Of a DNA stretch of 64,000 nt, positions 43,353 to 51,115 are shown one piece after another. The stretch comes from JADGQN01 sp035315185 (GTDB lineage: Bacteria > Desulfobacterota > Syntrophorhabdia > Syntrophorhabdales > WCHB1-27). Numbering within the stretch: the stretch's first letter is position 1; each line of letters begins with the position of its first letter. The notes below the pieces were generated by a model. That model saw only the letters and a list, made by a program, of their open reading frames with translations, ran no database searches and was not told the DNA's origin. The stretch covers positions 16,416-80,415 of the forward strand of contig DATFYE010000145.1 of assembly GCA_035315185.1 (NCBI GenBank), given 5' to 3'. The translations under genes and the position numbers were made by a program.

Positions 43353-45251
43353 TCACGCGGTTCTCAGGAGCCGCTTATCTCCGCTCCTGATGGTGAGCCT
43401 TGTTTCGTCAAAGTATTCAAGAAGCGGTATCATGTACTTTCGAGAAACACCTGTAAGGTTCTTAAAGTCTGACGGCACCATTTCCTTACGCTTCTCCAGA
43501 TGGTCAATCACCTTCTTCTTCAACGCCTCTATCACTCGGGCATCGAAGTACATGTCTCCCTTAATCTTCGCAACTTTGCCTTCGTGCGCCAGTTTCCCGA
43601 GCATGTCACGAAGGCTGGCCTCCTTGATGTTCAAGTCTACAGAAAGCTCGTTTACGCTTGGCGGCGTGAGTCCTGCCCGTTGGAGCTTCTTGAGGATCTG
43701 TTCCTCCTCCTCTTGCACTGACTTATCAGCAGTTCGGGCCACGCCTTTCAAGAGTACCTTATCTTTCTCTACCTCCAGCTGACCCGCTTTGATAAGTTCC
43801 TCAAGGGCAACTTGGAACACGTGAGGTTCTACCTTGGGCAGTCTCGTGCGTAGTTCTTCTTTGGAGATGCCCACTTTAAGAGGGTTCTTGGCATGAAAGT
43901 CTGTGAGGAGCGCCTGCAGCCTGGCCTTATAGTCGGAAAAATGAGTTGAGTGAACGAGGGTTCTCCCGATCAGTTTTGCCTTTCCGCTCTGGGTCAGCTC
44001 CGCAATGGCTCTTTCAATGGCCTTTTCTTCTGTGCCCAGGAGAACGGCAAGTGCCTCTTTGCGCATACCCTCGTATGTTCCTTTCAGGATATGATACTCG
44101 ATCCTGTCGACAATACTGCCCTCACGCAGCAGGGAGAAAGTCCTGGCAAGGTCTCCTGCCTTTGTCACGTGTCTTTTTGGCAGGATGTCGAGTACCGTGC
44201 CTCCGCCAAGTGTCTGTATGCTATAAGATCCCCGCAGAATATACCTGTCGCCTGGTAATACCACTACCGGCTCCATGAAAATGAACTGTGCGAATGCCTC
44301 TTCTCCCGGCTCTATGCTCTTCCGGTCGAGCAGGACGAGCCGGGCTTCCACCTGTGTGGTCGCAATATGAAACCGCAGAATACTCCCATTTTTTATAGCT
44401 TTGAAGGGCAGCTTGAGATACCGGAATGTCGCATCGATGCGGCTGGTCAGCATCAGGCTTTCCGGTCTGCCCACGAGCGTTCCCCGCTCTATTTCCTGCT
44501 TTTCTACTCCCTGCAGGTTAAGCGCTACACGCTGGCCCGCCGACGCCTCGCTCGCGTCTTCATGGTAGGCTTGTATATTTCTTACTTTTGCCCTCCTCCC
44601 GGTAGGGTAAATTTCCACCTCTTCGCCCTCACGTATCTGACCCGAGATGCACGTGCCCGTCACGATCGTGCCGAAGCCTTTAATAGTGAAGACCCGGTCA
44701 ACAGGCAATCTAAAGATGCCCGCTTTCGACCGTTCCTGAATCTCATCTGCTACTTTTCTTATATGCTCCTTGAGGAGGTCGATGTTTTCACCCGTCATTG
44801 ATGAAACAGCAATGACCGGTGCACCTTCAAGGAACCGACCTTTGACGAGATCCCGTATTTCCTCCTTAACCAGTTCCACGATGTCAGGCTCTACCAGATC
44901 TTTCTTGGTGATCGCTACAATCCCCCTCTTGATGCCGAGCAGCTCGCAGATATCCAGGTGCTCCCTCGTCTGCGGCATGACCGATTCATCTGCTGCGATT
45001 ACGAAGAGCACCATGTCGATGCCCCAAGCTCCTGCCACCATGTGCTTCACAAAACGTTCGTGGCCGGGAACGTCGACGATGCCTGCCAGAAGATCATCCC
45101 CGAATCTGTAATGGGCAAAACCGAGTTCTATGGTTATGCCCCGTTCTTTTTCTTCTTTAAGTCTGTCGCAGTCAATGCCGGTCAGTGCTTTCACCAAGGC
45201 GGTCTTGCCGTGATCGATATGACCTGCGGTGCCTATGACGATCTGCTTCAT
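43353..45251 (-). CDS. selB: Selenocysteine-specific elongation factor SelB
   Basis: 632 aa from ATG 45251. GTPase motifs are GTAGHIDHGKTALV (G1), DVPGHERFVKHMVAG (G3) and ITKKDL (G4), followed by EF-Tu-like beta domains with VFTIKGFGTIVTGT and a C-terminal half of winged-helix repeats (about residues 380-632) that bind the SECIS hairpin. It delivers Sec-tRNA to in-frame UGA codons. No selA, selC or selD and no clear selenoprotein gene is in the window. A stem-loop separates it from the FKBP gene upstream. Confidence 0.94.
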   Translation of the reverse strand: MKQIVIGTAGHIDHGKTALVKALTGIDCDRLKEEKERGITIELGFAHYRFGDDLLAGIVDVPGHERFVKHMVAGAWGIDMVLFVIAADESVMPQTREHLDICELLGIKRGIVAITKKDLVEPDIVELVKEEIRDLVKGRFLEGAPVIAVSSMTGENIDLLKEHIRKVADEIQERSKAGIFRLPVDRVFTIKGFGTIVTGTCISGQIREGEEVEIYPTGRRAKVRNIQAYHEDASEASAGQRVALNLQGVEKQEIERGTLVGRPESLMLTSRIDATFRYLKLPFKAIKNGSILRFHIATTQVEARLVLLDRKSIEPGEEAFAQFIFMEPVVVLPGDRYILRGSYSIQTLGGGTVLDILPKRHVTKAGDLARTFSLLREGSIVDRIEYHILKGTYEGMRKEALAVLLGTEEKAIERAIAELTQSGKAKLIGRTLVHSTHFSDYKARLQALLTDFHAKNPLKVGISKEELRTRLPKVEPHVFQVALEELIKAGQLEVEKDKVLLKGVARTADKSVQEEEEQILKKLQRAGLTPPSVNELSVDLNIKEASLRDMLGKLAHEGKVAKIKGDMYFDARVIEALKKKVIDHLEKRKEMVPSDFKNLTGVSRKYMIPLLEYFDETRLTIRSGDKRLLRTA

Positions 45252-45277
45252 AGTCGATAGTATACGGGGGAAGGTAT

Positions 45278-45316
45278 TAAAAGTCCATCTGCGGCGCTGG
45301 CTTTCGCCACGCCGCA
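45278..45316 (-). terminator. Stem-loop terminator between the FKBP gene and selB
   Basis: On the minus strand TGCGGCG-TGGC-GAAA-GCCA-G-CGCCGCA makes an 11-bp stem with one bulge and a GAAA tetraloop, followed after a short gap by GACTTTTAA. It probably ends the FKBP transcript at least partly. Confidence 0.5.
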
Positions 45317-45338
45317 TCACGGGCTTACTTGTTAAAAT

Positions 45339-46160
45339 CTATTTGATTGACAGTAACTCTACCTCGTAGATTAACGTAGCGTTGGGTCCTATGGCCGGAG
45401 GGGCTCCTTGTTCACCGTAGGCGAGCCGGGATGGTATGAAAAGTTGCCATTTCGCACCCACGCTCATCATTTGCAGTGCCTCCACCCAACCCTTGATCAT
45501 GCGGTTAACCTGGAAGACGAATGGTTGCCCACGGCGGTAGGAGCTGTCGAACTCAGTGCCGTCAATAAAGGTCCCGCGATAATTCACCGCAACAGTATCC
45601 GTTGCCCTCGGGGTGCGGCCCGTGCCCATTCTCATGATCCTGTATTGCAACCCGCTCGGCAGGGTTCTTACCCCTTCCTTTTTCATGTTCTGTGCAAGAA
45701 ATGCCTCTCCCTCCTTCCTGTTCTTTTCGGCATCCTGCTTCATCATCTCAGTCCCTCTGGCTTCCATTGTCCTGCCGACACCAGTCATTGTTTCGGACAT
45801 TTGCTGGTCACTGAGAAGAAGCTTCCCGCCTGAGTAGGCATCCCGGAAGCCTCTTGACACAAGGTCAGGGTCGACTTCCATGCCGAAGCGCCTCATATCG
45901 CTCCCCATCTGAGCGCCTATGGCATAGCTTCTCTTCTCTTTCTCTGTCCTGAGCGCCTGATCGTCGGCTCCATAGGCTATTCCCGTTATAAGCAGCGCTA
46001 CTAATACCAATTCGCCTTCAAGTGTATACCTTCGTTGTCGCTGCGTCGCTCTTCTCGACGTACTTCCAAGTACGCCTGCGTCGGCTCCTCGCTGCCGCCT
46101 CGGTCTCCGCTCGAATGCAAATCGGTATAAGAGTGTGAGCGCTCTCGCGCAAGATTTCAT
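45339..46160 (-). CDS. FKBP-type peptidyl-prolyl isomerase (Mip/FkpA-like) with an element inserted in its signal peptide
   Basis: 273 aa. The C-terminal FKBP domain includes VAVNYRGTFIDGTEFDSS, VNRMIKGWVEALQMM and IPSRLAYGEQGAPP; the N-terminal dimerisation helices include KEKRSYAIGAQMGSDMRRFG. The start ATG 46160 has GAGGAGGT upstream and encodes MKSCARALTLL, after which about 42 residues of very basic sequence come from palindromic copy G before the hydrophobic VALLITGIAYGA. Removing 126 bp rejoins a standard signal peptide in frame. It is a periplasmic folding factor by family. An in-element TTG could give an alternative shorter start. Confidence 0.9.
   Translation of the reverse strand: MKSCARALTLLYRFAFERRPRRQRGADAGVLGSTSRRATQRQRRYTLEGELVLVALLITGIAYGADDQALRTEKEKRSYAIGAQMGSDMRRFGMEVDPDLVSRGFRDAYSGGKLLLSDQQMSETMTGVGRTMEARGTEMMKQDAEKNRKEGEAFLAQNMKKEGVRTLPSGLQYRIMRMGTGRTPRATDTVAVNYRGTFIDGTEFDSSYRRGQPFVFQVNRMIKGWVEALQMMSVGAKWQLFIPSRLAYGEQGAPPAIGPNATLIYEVELLSIK
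46004..46128. repeat. ~125-bp palindromic element, copy G, inside the FKBP gene
   Basis: 125 bp in inverted orientation relative to copies B and F. Arms ATACCAATTCGCCTTCAAG and GAATGCAAATCGGTAT; core CGACGTACTT-CC-AAGTACGCC. It lies wholly within the coding sequence of the FKBP isomerase and is read through without a stop codon. Confidence 0.92.
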
Positions 46161-46492
46161 AAACCACCTCCTCGTTTTTGTGATAATCTAACGCTGCCAA
46201 GCGTGAAAAACAATGGTTGCGGAGGGTCAGAAAATGTCGAATGAGGCAACAGTGATTCGACACTAATGTCGTTCGTCTGCCCCCTTCATATCCCCGATCC
46301 AGGTCGCAATTAGTCCAAAAGCACCCAGAACCTTTAGGTAATCGGTTGCGGGCGAGCCGGTTGGGGTAAGGGACTCTGAACTGGCATGGTTCATGCTGTT
46401 GAGAATTTAGGCTACGATTGAACCCTGAGGCTGGGGGTTGTTGACACGAGAATATTTGGGGGTTATCCTTTGAGTGGGAGGAAGTAATCGAG
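46161..46492. other. 332-bp divergent gap between FKBP and the Gly/Tyr-rich gene
   Basis: It contains the FKBP ribosome binding site next to 46160, a probable promoter for the gene at 46493, and otherwise no supported gene. A 43-codon minus-strand frame (46263-46394) exists but lacks a ribosome binding site. Confidence 0.5.
46441..46469 (+). promoter_or_regulatory. Sigma-70-type promoter for the Gly/Tyr-rich protein gene
   Basis: TTGACA (46441-46446), exactly 17 bp, TATCCT (46464-46469). Initiation would leave a very short leader that begins near the GGGAGGAAG binding site. Confidence 0.5.
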
Positions 46493-47011
46493 ATGAAAAA
46501 GGTTAGCGTCACCATTTTGCTTGGTGCTCTTATCTGTTTAGCCCCATGTGCGGGTGTTCTTTTTGCTGCCAGTGGCGGACATGGCGGAGGTTATTCCGGC
46601 GGGTACCACGGTAGCTATTCCAGCGGCGGGTATCACGGATCTTACTCCGGCGCATATTACGGCGGTGGGTATCGCGGACCGTATTACGGCGGTTATTACG
46701 GGTACCGCGGCTATTATGGCTGGCGTGGCGGTTACGGTTGGTACGGCTACGGCCCGTGGTGGGGGTATCCCTACGCCTACCCATATGCCTATCCGTATTA
46801 CGGCTATTCCTATGCCTACCCTTCCTATCCGTACTCTGCCTACCCTCCTCTCGATAACCAGATTGCTGTGCCGAGCGAACCGCAGCAATCTTATTGGTAT
46901 TACTGCCAGAATCCGCAAGGTTATTACCCGTACGTCACCAACTGCCCGGGTGGATGGACACAGGTACTCCCGACACCGCCCCAGTCAGGAAAGGAGAGTG
47001 TAGCACCATGA
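46493..47011 (+). CDS. Secreted Gly/Tyr-rich protein
   Basis: 172 aa. A signal peptide (MKKVSVTILLGALICLAPCA onward, ending LFAAS) is followed by a low-complexity region of GGYHGSYSSG-type repeats (about residues 28-75), then a YPYAYPY-rich segment, and a conserved tail with two cysteines (YWYYCQNPQGYYPYVTNCPG) found in many proteobacterial surface proteins. Such sequences suggest an envelope-associated, possibly self-assembling protein; function unknown. Its stop overlaps the start of the following lipoprotein gene by 4 bases. Confidence 0.83.
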   Translation: MKKVSVTILLGALICLAPCAGVLFAASGGHGGGYSGGYHGSYSSGGYHGSYSGAYYGGGYRGPYYGGYYGYRGYYGWRGGYGWYGYGPWWGYPYAYPYAYPYYGYSYAYPSYPYSAYPPLDNQIAVPSEPQQSYWYYCQNPQGYYPYVTNCPGGWTQVLPTPPQSGKESVAP

Positions 47012-47667
47012 CATGGAAACGAAGTCTTCTGTTTTTCTCTGCTGTCGTATTGCTCTCAGGATGCGCAACCATGCCGACAGGACCGAATGTCACGGTCCTT
47101 CCGGGCCCGGGAAAGCCTTTTGACGTCTTCATGGCTGATGATACTGTTTGCCGGCAATGGGCCCAGCAGCAGATTGGCGGCGCGTCACCCAGTGGAACCG
47201 CCAATCAGAACATGGCTACCGGGGCCGTAGTGGGAACTGCGGTAGGGGCCGCGATGGGTGCGGCGATCGGTGCTGCCACGGGCAATGCGGCCGCTGGTGC
47301 TGCAATTGGTGGCGGAACGGGTCTCCTCGGCGGAACCGCCATGGGGAGCAACGCAGGCGCTTCGTCGGAGTATCAGCTCCAAAGGCGGTACGACATCGCC
47401 TATCAGCAATGCATGTATGCCAAGGGAAACCAGATCCCCGGTTCACCTGCTCCGCGGGCTTATGCACCCCCGCCGCCTCCACCACCGACGGGATATCAGA
47501 GTCAGAACCAAGGGGTGTGGGTGGTAGTTCCGGGTCAATATGTGAACGGCAAGTGGGTACCTGAACACAAGGTGCAGGTACCATCACCATCCAGTTCCGG
47601 GGAGCAGGGGCCTGTCCCACGGCCAGACGCTCCCCAACCGGGCCCCTATGCGCCGTCATCTCCTTAG
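47008..47667 (+). CDS. Glycine-zipper lipoprotein
   Basis: 219 aa from ATG 47008. The lipobox is LLSGCAT with Cys near residue 19. The middle (about residues 68-115) is an Ala/Gly-rich glycine-zipper stretch (GAAMGAAIGAATGNAAAGAA), a type seen in membrane-embedded outer-membrane lipoproteins. A Pro-rich linker and a GVWVVVPGQYVNGKWVPEH segment follow. Translation is coupled to the Gly/Tyr-rich protein, so the two probably act together at the outer membrane. Probable terminators follow. Confidence 0.85.
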   Translation: MTWKRSLLFFSAVVLLSGCATMPTGPNVTVLPGPGKPFDVFMADDTVCRQWAQQQIGGASPSGTANQNMATGAVVGTAVGAAMGAAIGAATGNAAAGAAIGGGTGLLGGTAMGSNAGASSEYQLQRRYDIAYQQCMYAKGNQIPGSPAPRAYAPPPPPPPTGYQSQNQGVWVVVPGQYVNGKWVPEHKVQVPSPSSSGEQGPVPRPDAPQPGPYAPSSP

Positions 47668-47672
47668 GATAT

Positions 47673-47695
47673 TGGCCGTGCGGCCAACACTTTTG
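47673..47695 (+). terminator. Candidate terminator after the lipoprotein gene
   Basis: TTGGCC-GTGC-GGCCAA perfect 6-bp stem followed by CACTTTTG. Confidence 0.45.
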
Positions 47696-47721
47696 CCGGA
47701 ATGAGGCGAAGTAGATAAACG

Positions 47722-47758
47722 AGAGGCAGGGCCGCATGCCGGCTTCACTGCCTCTTTT
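47722..47758 (+). terminator. Second stem-loop with T tract
   Basis: AGAGGCAG and CTGCCTCT pair perfectly around an inner GCCG/GGC helix and are followed by TTTC. It is a likely backup terminator for the surface-protein operon. Confidence 0.55.
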
Positions 47759-47988
47759 CACGAATATCGTATTGTTTCCTCGTTAGCCGCTTGCTCGTTT
47801 CAAAGAAAAAAAGAATGCAAACTGACGCTGAAGATTTGGTATACTTGTATAAAGCCGAAAAGTCCAAGGCGCCTGAGCTTCGGGTACCTCTGCTAATCGG
47901 CCAAAAATCTGGTGGACTCATAGGGCTGCACGATCCACAGCAACCATCGATGCGTCGGCTTGGGGATCGGGCTGGAGGTTGACTGAGC

Positions 47989-49497
47989 ATGGCAATGACG
48001 GGAAAGAAAGTTTTGTTGGTTTACCCTAAGCATCCTGACACATTCTGGTCCTACAAGTACGCCCTGAGGTTCATCTCGAAGAAAGCGAGTTCTCCGCCAC
48101 TCGGCTTGCTTACCGTGGCCGGCTTACTCCCGCATGACTGGGAAACAAGGCTCGTTGATATGCAGGTGAGGCCCCTGGAAGATAGCGACATTCGATGGGC
48201 GGATTACGTCTTCATCAGCGCGATGTGTATTCAGAAAAGCTCTGTGCAACAGGTCATCTCGCGCTGCAAAGCTTTAGGGGCAAAGACCGTTGCGGGAGGT
48301 CCGCTCTTCACCGCAATGCCCGAGGATTTTCCTGACGTCGATCATCTCGTGCTCAACGAGGCGGAGATAACGCTTCCGTTATTTTTGGGGGACCTCGAAA
48401 AGGGCCGTCTTCAGCGCATCTACAGGTCGGATTGCTGGGCCGATATCGAGATGACGCCGATTCCCCGGTGGGAGATGGTCAACCTCAAGAATTACGCTTC
48501 CATGAACCTGCAGTATTCGCGCGGATGCCCGTTCAACTGTGAGTTCTGCAATATCACGGTGCTTTATGGTCAGAAGCCGAGGACGAAAGGCAAGGATCAG
48601 ATCATTGCAGAGCTGGACCGTCTCTACCAGACCGGTTGGAAGGGAAGCGTCTTTTTTGTCGACGACAACTTTATCGGCAACAAGGCAAAGCTGAAGAAAG
48701 ATATACTGCCTGCCCTGTGTGATTGGATGAAAGAGATGGGCTATCCGTTCGCGTTTGCAACGGAGGCCTCGATCAATCTTGCGGACGACCATGAACTGAT
48801 GGGGCTCATGGTGCGTGCAGGATTCGACACCGTCTTTGTTGGTATTGAAACGCCGAACGAAGCCAGTCTTGCCGAATGTAACAAGTTCCAGAACAAGAAT
48901 CGTAATCTCATGGCTTGTGTCAAAACTATCCAGAGATCGGGATTACAGGTACAGGGGGGGTTTATCCTAGGGTTTGATAATGATCCGCCCTCGATCTTTG
49001 ACCGGCTCACCAAATTCATACAGGAAAGTGGGATAGTTACCGCAATGGTGGGACTGCTCAATGCTCCCCGCGGGACAAGACTGTACGAGCGTCTTGTCAA
49101 GGAAGGTCGTCTCCTGAATGATATATCAGGAGATCATATGGACCTCTCAATGAATTTTATTCCGAAAATGAACCGGGAATTACTCGTTAGCGGCTACCAG
49201 AGAATCCTCGATACAATCTATTCTCCGAAATGTTACTATGAGCGGATCAGGCGGTTCCTGGCTGAGTATGTTCCCTCTCAAGAAAAAATGTTCCATTTTC
49301 GCTTCAGCCATGTGACTGCCTTCGTGAGATCTGTTTTTGTCCTGGGAATAGCGGAAAAGGAGCGCTTTCAATACTGGAAGCTCCTGGGCTGGTCGCTTTT
49401 CAGGCGTCCGCGGCTCATGCCGCTCGCCATTGGGCTGGCGATCTGCGGTTTTCATTTCAGGAAGGTGAGTTGCGACAACATGGGATGCCTGGAATAA
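47989..49497 (+). CDS. B12-binding radical SAM protein with DUF4070-type C-terminus
   Basis: 502 aa. An N-terminal cobalamin-type Rossmann domain (VLLVYPKHPDTFWSYKYAL, then ISAMCIQK and TVAGGPLFTA), the cluster motif SRGCPFNCEFC at residues 178-187 and the barrel motif FFVDDNFIGN follow. The C-terminal region (about 390-502) fits DUF4070. Relatives methylate unactivated carbons, for example HpnP/HpnR in hopanoid synthesis, but many have unknown substrates. GGAGGT precedes the ATG. Confidence 0.88.
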   Translation: MAMTGKKVLLVYPKHPDTFWSYKYALRFISKKASSPPLGLLTVAGLLPHDWETRLVDMQVRPLEDSDIRWADYVFISAMCIQKSSVQQVISRCKALGAKTVAGGPLFTAMPEDFPDVDHLVLNEAEITLPLFLGDLEKGRLQRIYRSDCWADIEMTPIPRWEMVNLKNYASMNLQYSRGCPFNCEFCNITVLYGQKPRTKGKDQIIAELDRLYQTGWKGSVFFVDDNFIGNKAKLKKDILPALCDWMKEMGYPFAFATEASINLADDHELMGLMVRAGFDTVFVGIETPNEASLAECNKFQNKNRNLMACVKTIQRSGLQVQGGFILGFDNDPPSIFDRLTKFIQESGIVTAMVGLLNAPRGTRLYERLVKEGRLLNDISGDHMDLSMNFIPKMNRELLVSGYQRILDTIYSPKCYYERIRRFLAEYVPSQEKMFHFRFSHVTAFVRSVFVLGIAEKERFQYWKLLGWSLFRRPRLMPLAIGLAICGFHFRKVSCDNMGCLE

Positions 49498-49533
49498 TCT
49501 GCCTCCGTGGAAAGTTAAAGCAGGAGTTAAGCA

Positions 49534-49878
49534 ATGCTGATTGATGCTTCAAGACACCGCACCTTCAAAGCTCTTGTAGAGTACTATGGCAAAACGTATT
49601 CCACAGGACAGATCGCTAATCAGTTGTGCGACGTCATGGACGGGCTTAGTACGCCTGTCCAGATCGAAGCAGTCCAGTGGACCATGGATGCCATGAGAAA
49701 CATGGCGGACGATAAGGCTTTCTGGAAACAAAATTGTCTCGAGGTTCTGGGTGAAATCCGTTCCGCAGCAGTCTCTTACTTCGAAAGACAGAAAGTGGAC
49801 GCTCCCGACGATGTCGTATTTGATATCGTGCAGGCTGTCGTTCTCAATTTTGCGGTTAAGCCCTCCAATCGAAAGTAG
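49534..49878 (+). CDS. Hypothetical protein
   Basis: 114 aa, not recognised. Mostly helical by composition, no signal peptide or membrane segment. A good ribosome binding site (AGGAG) precedes the ATG and it lies 36 bases after the radical SAM gene on the same strand, so it is probably a real co-transcribed gene. Residues 25-60 (TGQIANQLCDVMDGLSTPVQ) show no motif I know. Confidence 0.6.
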   Translation: MLIDASRHRTFKALVEYYGKTYSTGQIANQLCDVMDGLSTPVQIEAVQWTMDAMRNMADDKAFWKQNCLEVLGEIRSAAVSYFERQKVDAPDDVVFDIVQAVVLNFAVKPSNRK

Positions 49879-49900
49879 CAATCGCAGGGAGCTATTACTG

Positions 49901-49924
49901 GGACACCCGCTTCGCGGGTACCCG
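49901..49924. repeat. GGGTACCCGC hairpin (second repeat family)
   Basis: ACCCGC-TTC-GCGGGT with flanks GGGAC and ACCC; in reverse complement it reads GGGTACCCGCGAAGCGGGTG, matching copies at 56183 and 43247. Confidence 0.6.
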
Positions 49925-50173
49925 GTCGCTACCACCTCACTTCGTCGAAAGAAGGCACGCTGCGTATACAGGATACAGAAAAAAGGGCGATAACTATAGG
50001 CAGGAGGTATACCGGATTTTCGGCATCTGGCCTGTTTTGTACAGAGGCAAAGGGCGAGGGAAGTCAAATGACCGCAGCCAAGGCCATCCCCTCAAGACTT
50101 GAAAAACGCAGCATTGGCATATATACTGCATGAGAGGAATTGCGCGACACCAAGACTGCGATCAGGAGGTGTG

Positions 50174-51115
50174 ATGATCCGAAAATGGTTTGCTGTCCCT
50201 TGTGTTGCTGTTGCGATCACGCTTTTCTTTCAGTGCCTGCACGCGGAAGCAGAGATCACCGCACGTTCTTATCTACTGGTAGAAAAGGAGACCATGGCAG
50301 TGCTTGCCGGAAAAAACTACCATGAGGAACTTCCCCTGGCAAGTACGACGAAGGTAATGACGACAATTCTTGCTCTCGAAATGCTTGATGGGTCAGTTCC
50401 GATTACCGCGACAGCAAGTGTACGCAAGATACCGCCCTCAAAACTGAACCTTGCACCCGGCAAGTCCTATAGGGCGGAAGATCTTATCAGGGGCACGATG
50501 GTCGAATCGGCGAATGACGCTGCTTACGCTCTTGCCATTGGTGTAGCGGGAAGCGAAGAAGACTTTGCAGCCATGATGAACGATAAAGCCCGGGATATTG
50601 GGGCAATAAACACACACTTTAAAAATGCTTCGGGGCTCTATGTCCCAGGCCATTACAGCACCTGCTGGGATCTTGCACTGATGTTTCGTTATGCACTCTC
50701 CAATGATCAGTTCCGGGAGATCATTTCCGAGAAGTATTTCCTCTTCAAAGGGGAGAGACGAGACATACGTTACGCCAACCATAATCGGCTCCTGTTCTGT
50801 TTCGAGCCTTCCATCGGAGGCAAGACCGGCTTCACGAGAGCCTCCAAACACTGTTACGTGGGAGCTTTTGAAAAGGACGGCCAGGTATATATCCTTGCAT
50901 TACTGGGGAGCAGAAACCTCTGGGGAGATGCAGTTGATATTCTCGCGCAGCTTTACGAGAGAGTCCCGACAAAAACCGAACTGACCATGGCTAAGGCGTC
51001 CGCACTCACTCTTTCTTCGTATAAGATTCCGGCGGAGCGCCCTGCGGCAGTCAAGAAATCGGGTAAGAAAAAGTTAAAGAGATCAAAAGGTCGCTCCGCA
51101 AAAAGTAGTCGATGA
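50174..51115 (+). CDS. D-alanyl-D-alanine carboxypeptidase (S11, PBP5-like)
   Basis: 313 aa from ATG 50174, which lies only three bases after AGGAGGT, an unusually tight spacing. A signal peptide ends LHAEAE. The penicillin-binding motifs are STTK (active Ser), SAND and KTGFT. The enzyme trims the terminal D-Ala from peptidoglycan stems. The C-terminal tail is Lys/Ser-rich (KKSGKKKLKRSKGR) instead of the usual amphipathic membrane anchor. It overlaps the M48 protease gene by 4 bases. Confidence 0.92.
   Translation: MIRKWFAVPCVAVAITLFFQCLHAEAEITARSYLLVEKETMAVLAGKNYHEELPLASTTKVMTTILALEMLDGSVPITATASVRKIPPSKLNLAPGKSYRAEDLIRGTMVESANDAAYALAIGVAGSEEDFAAMMNDKARDIGAINTHFKNASGLYVPGHYSTCWDLALMFRYALSNDQFREIISEKYFLFKGERRDIRYANHNRLLFCFEPSIGGKTGFTRASKHCYVGAFEKDGQVYILALLGSRNLWGDAVDILAQLYERVPTKTELTMAKASALTLSSYKIPAERPAAVKKSGKKKLKRSKGRSAKSSR

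Larger units (their letters stand above)
47668..47988. other. 321-bp gap after the lipoprotein gene
   Basis: The first 90 bases hold two stem-loops listed as terminators. The rest contains -10-like TATACT (47840) and TATAAA (47848) without a good -35, and GGAGGT just before the next gene. I see no known riboswitch or gene in it; a 63-codon frame at 47791 looks non-coding. Confidence 0.4.

Noticed and set aside
46263..46394. 43-codon minus-strand frame with a hydrophobic centre (LKVLGAFGLIATWIGDM)
   Set aside because: It looks a little like a small membrane protein, but there is no ribosome binding site or promoter and no homologue I recognise.
46018..46515. 165-codon minus-strand frame spanning the FKBP 5' end
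   Set aside because: It reads the FKBP signal-peptide region and the palindromic element in another frame and lacks protein-like composition; a shadow.
47791..47982. 63-codon plus-strand frame before the B12-radical SAM gene
   Set aside because: Composition and lack of a ribosome binding site suggest leader sequence and not a gene.
47860..47988. Riboswitch upstream of the B12-dependent radical SAM gene
   Set aside because: A cobalamin riboswitch was considered because of the cofactor, but the conserved B12-box and flanking motifs are not present.
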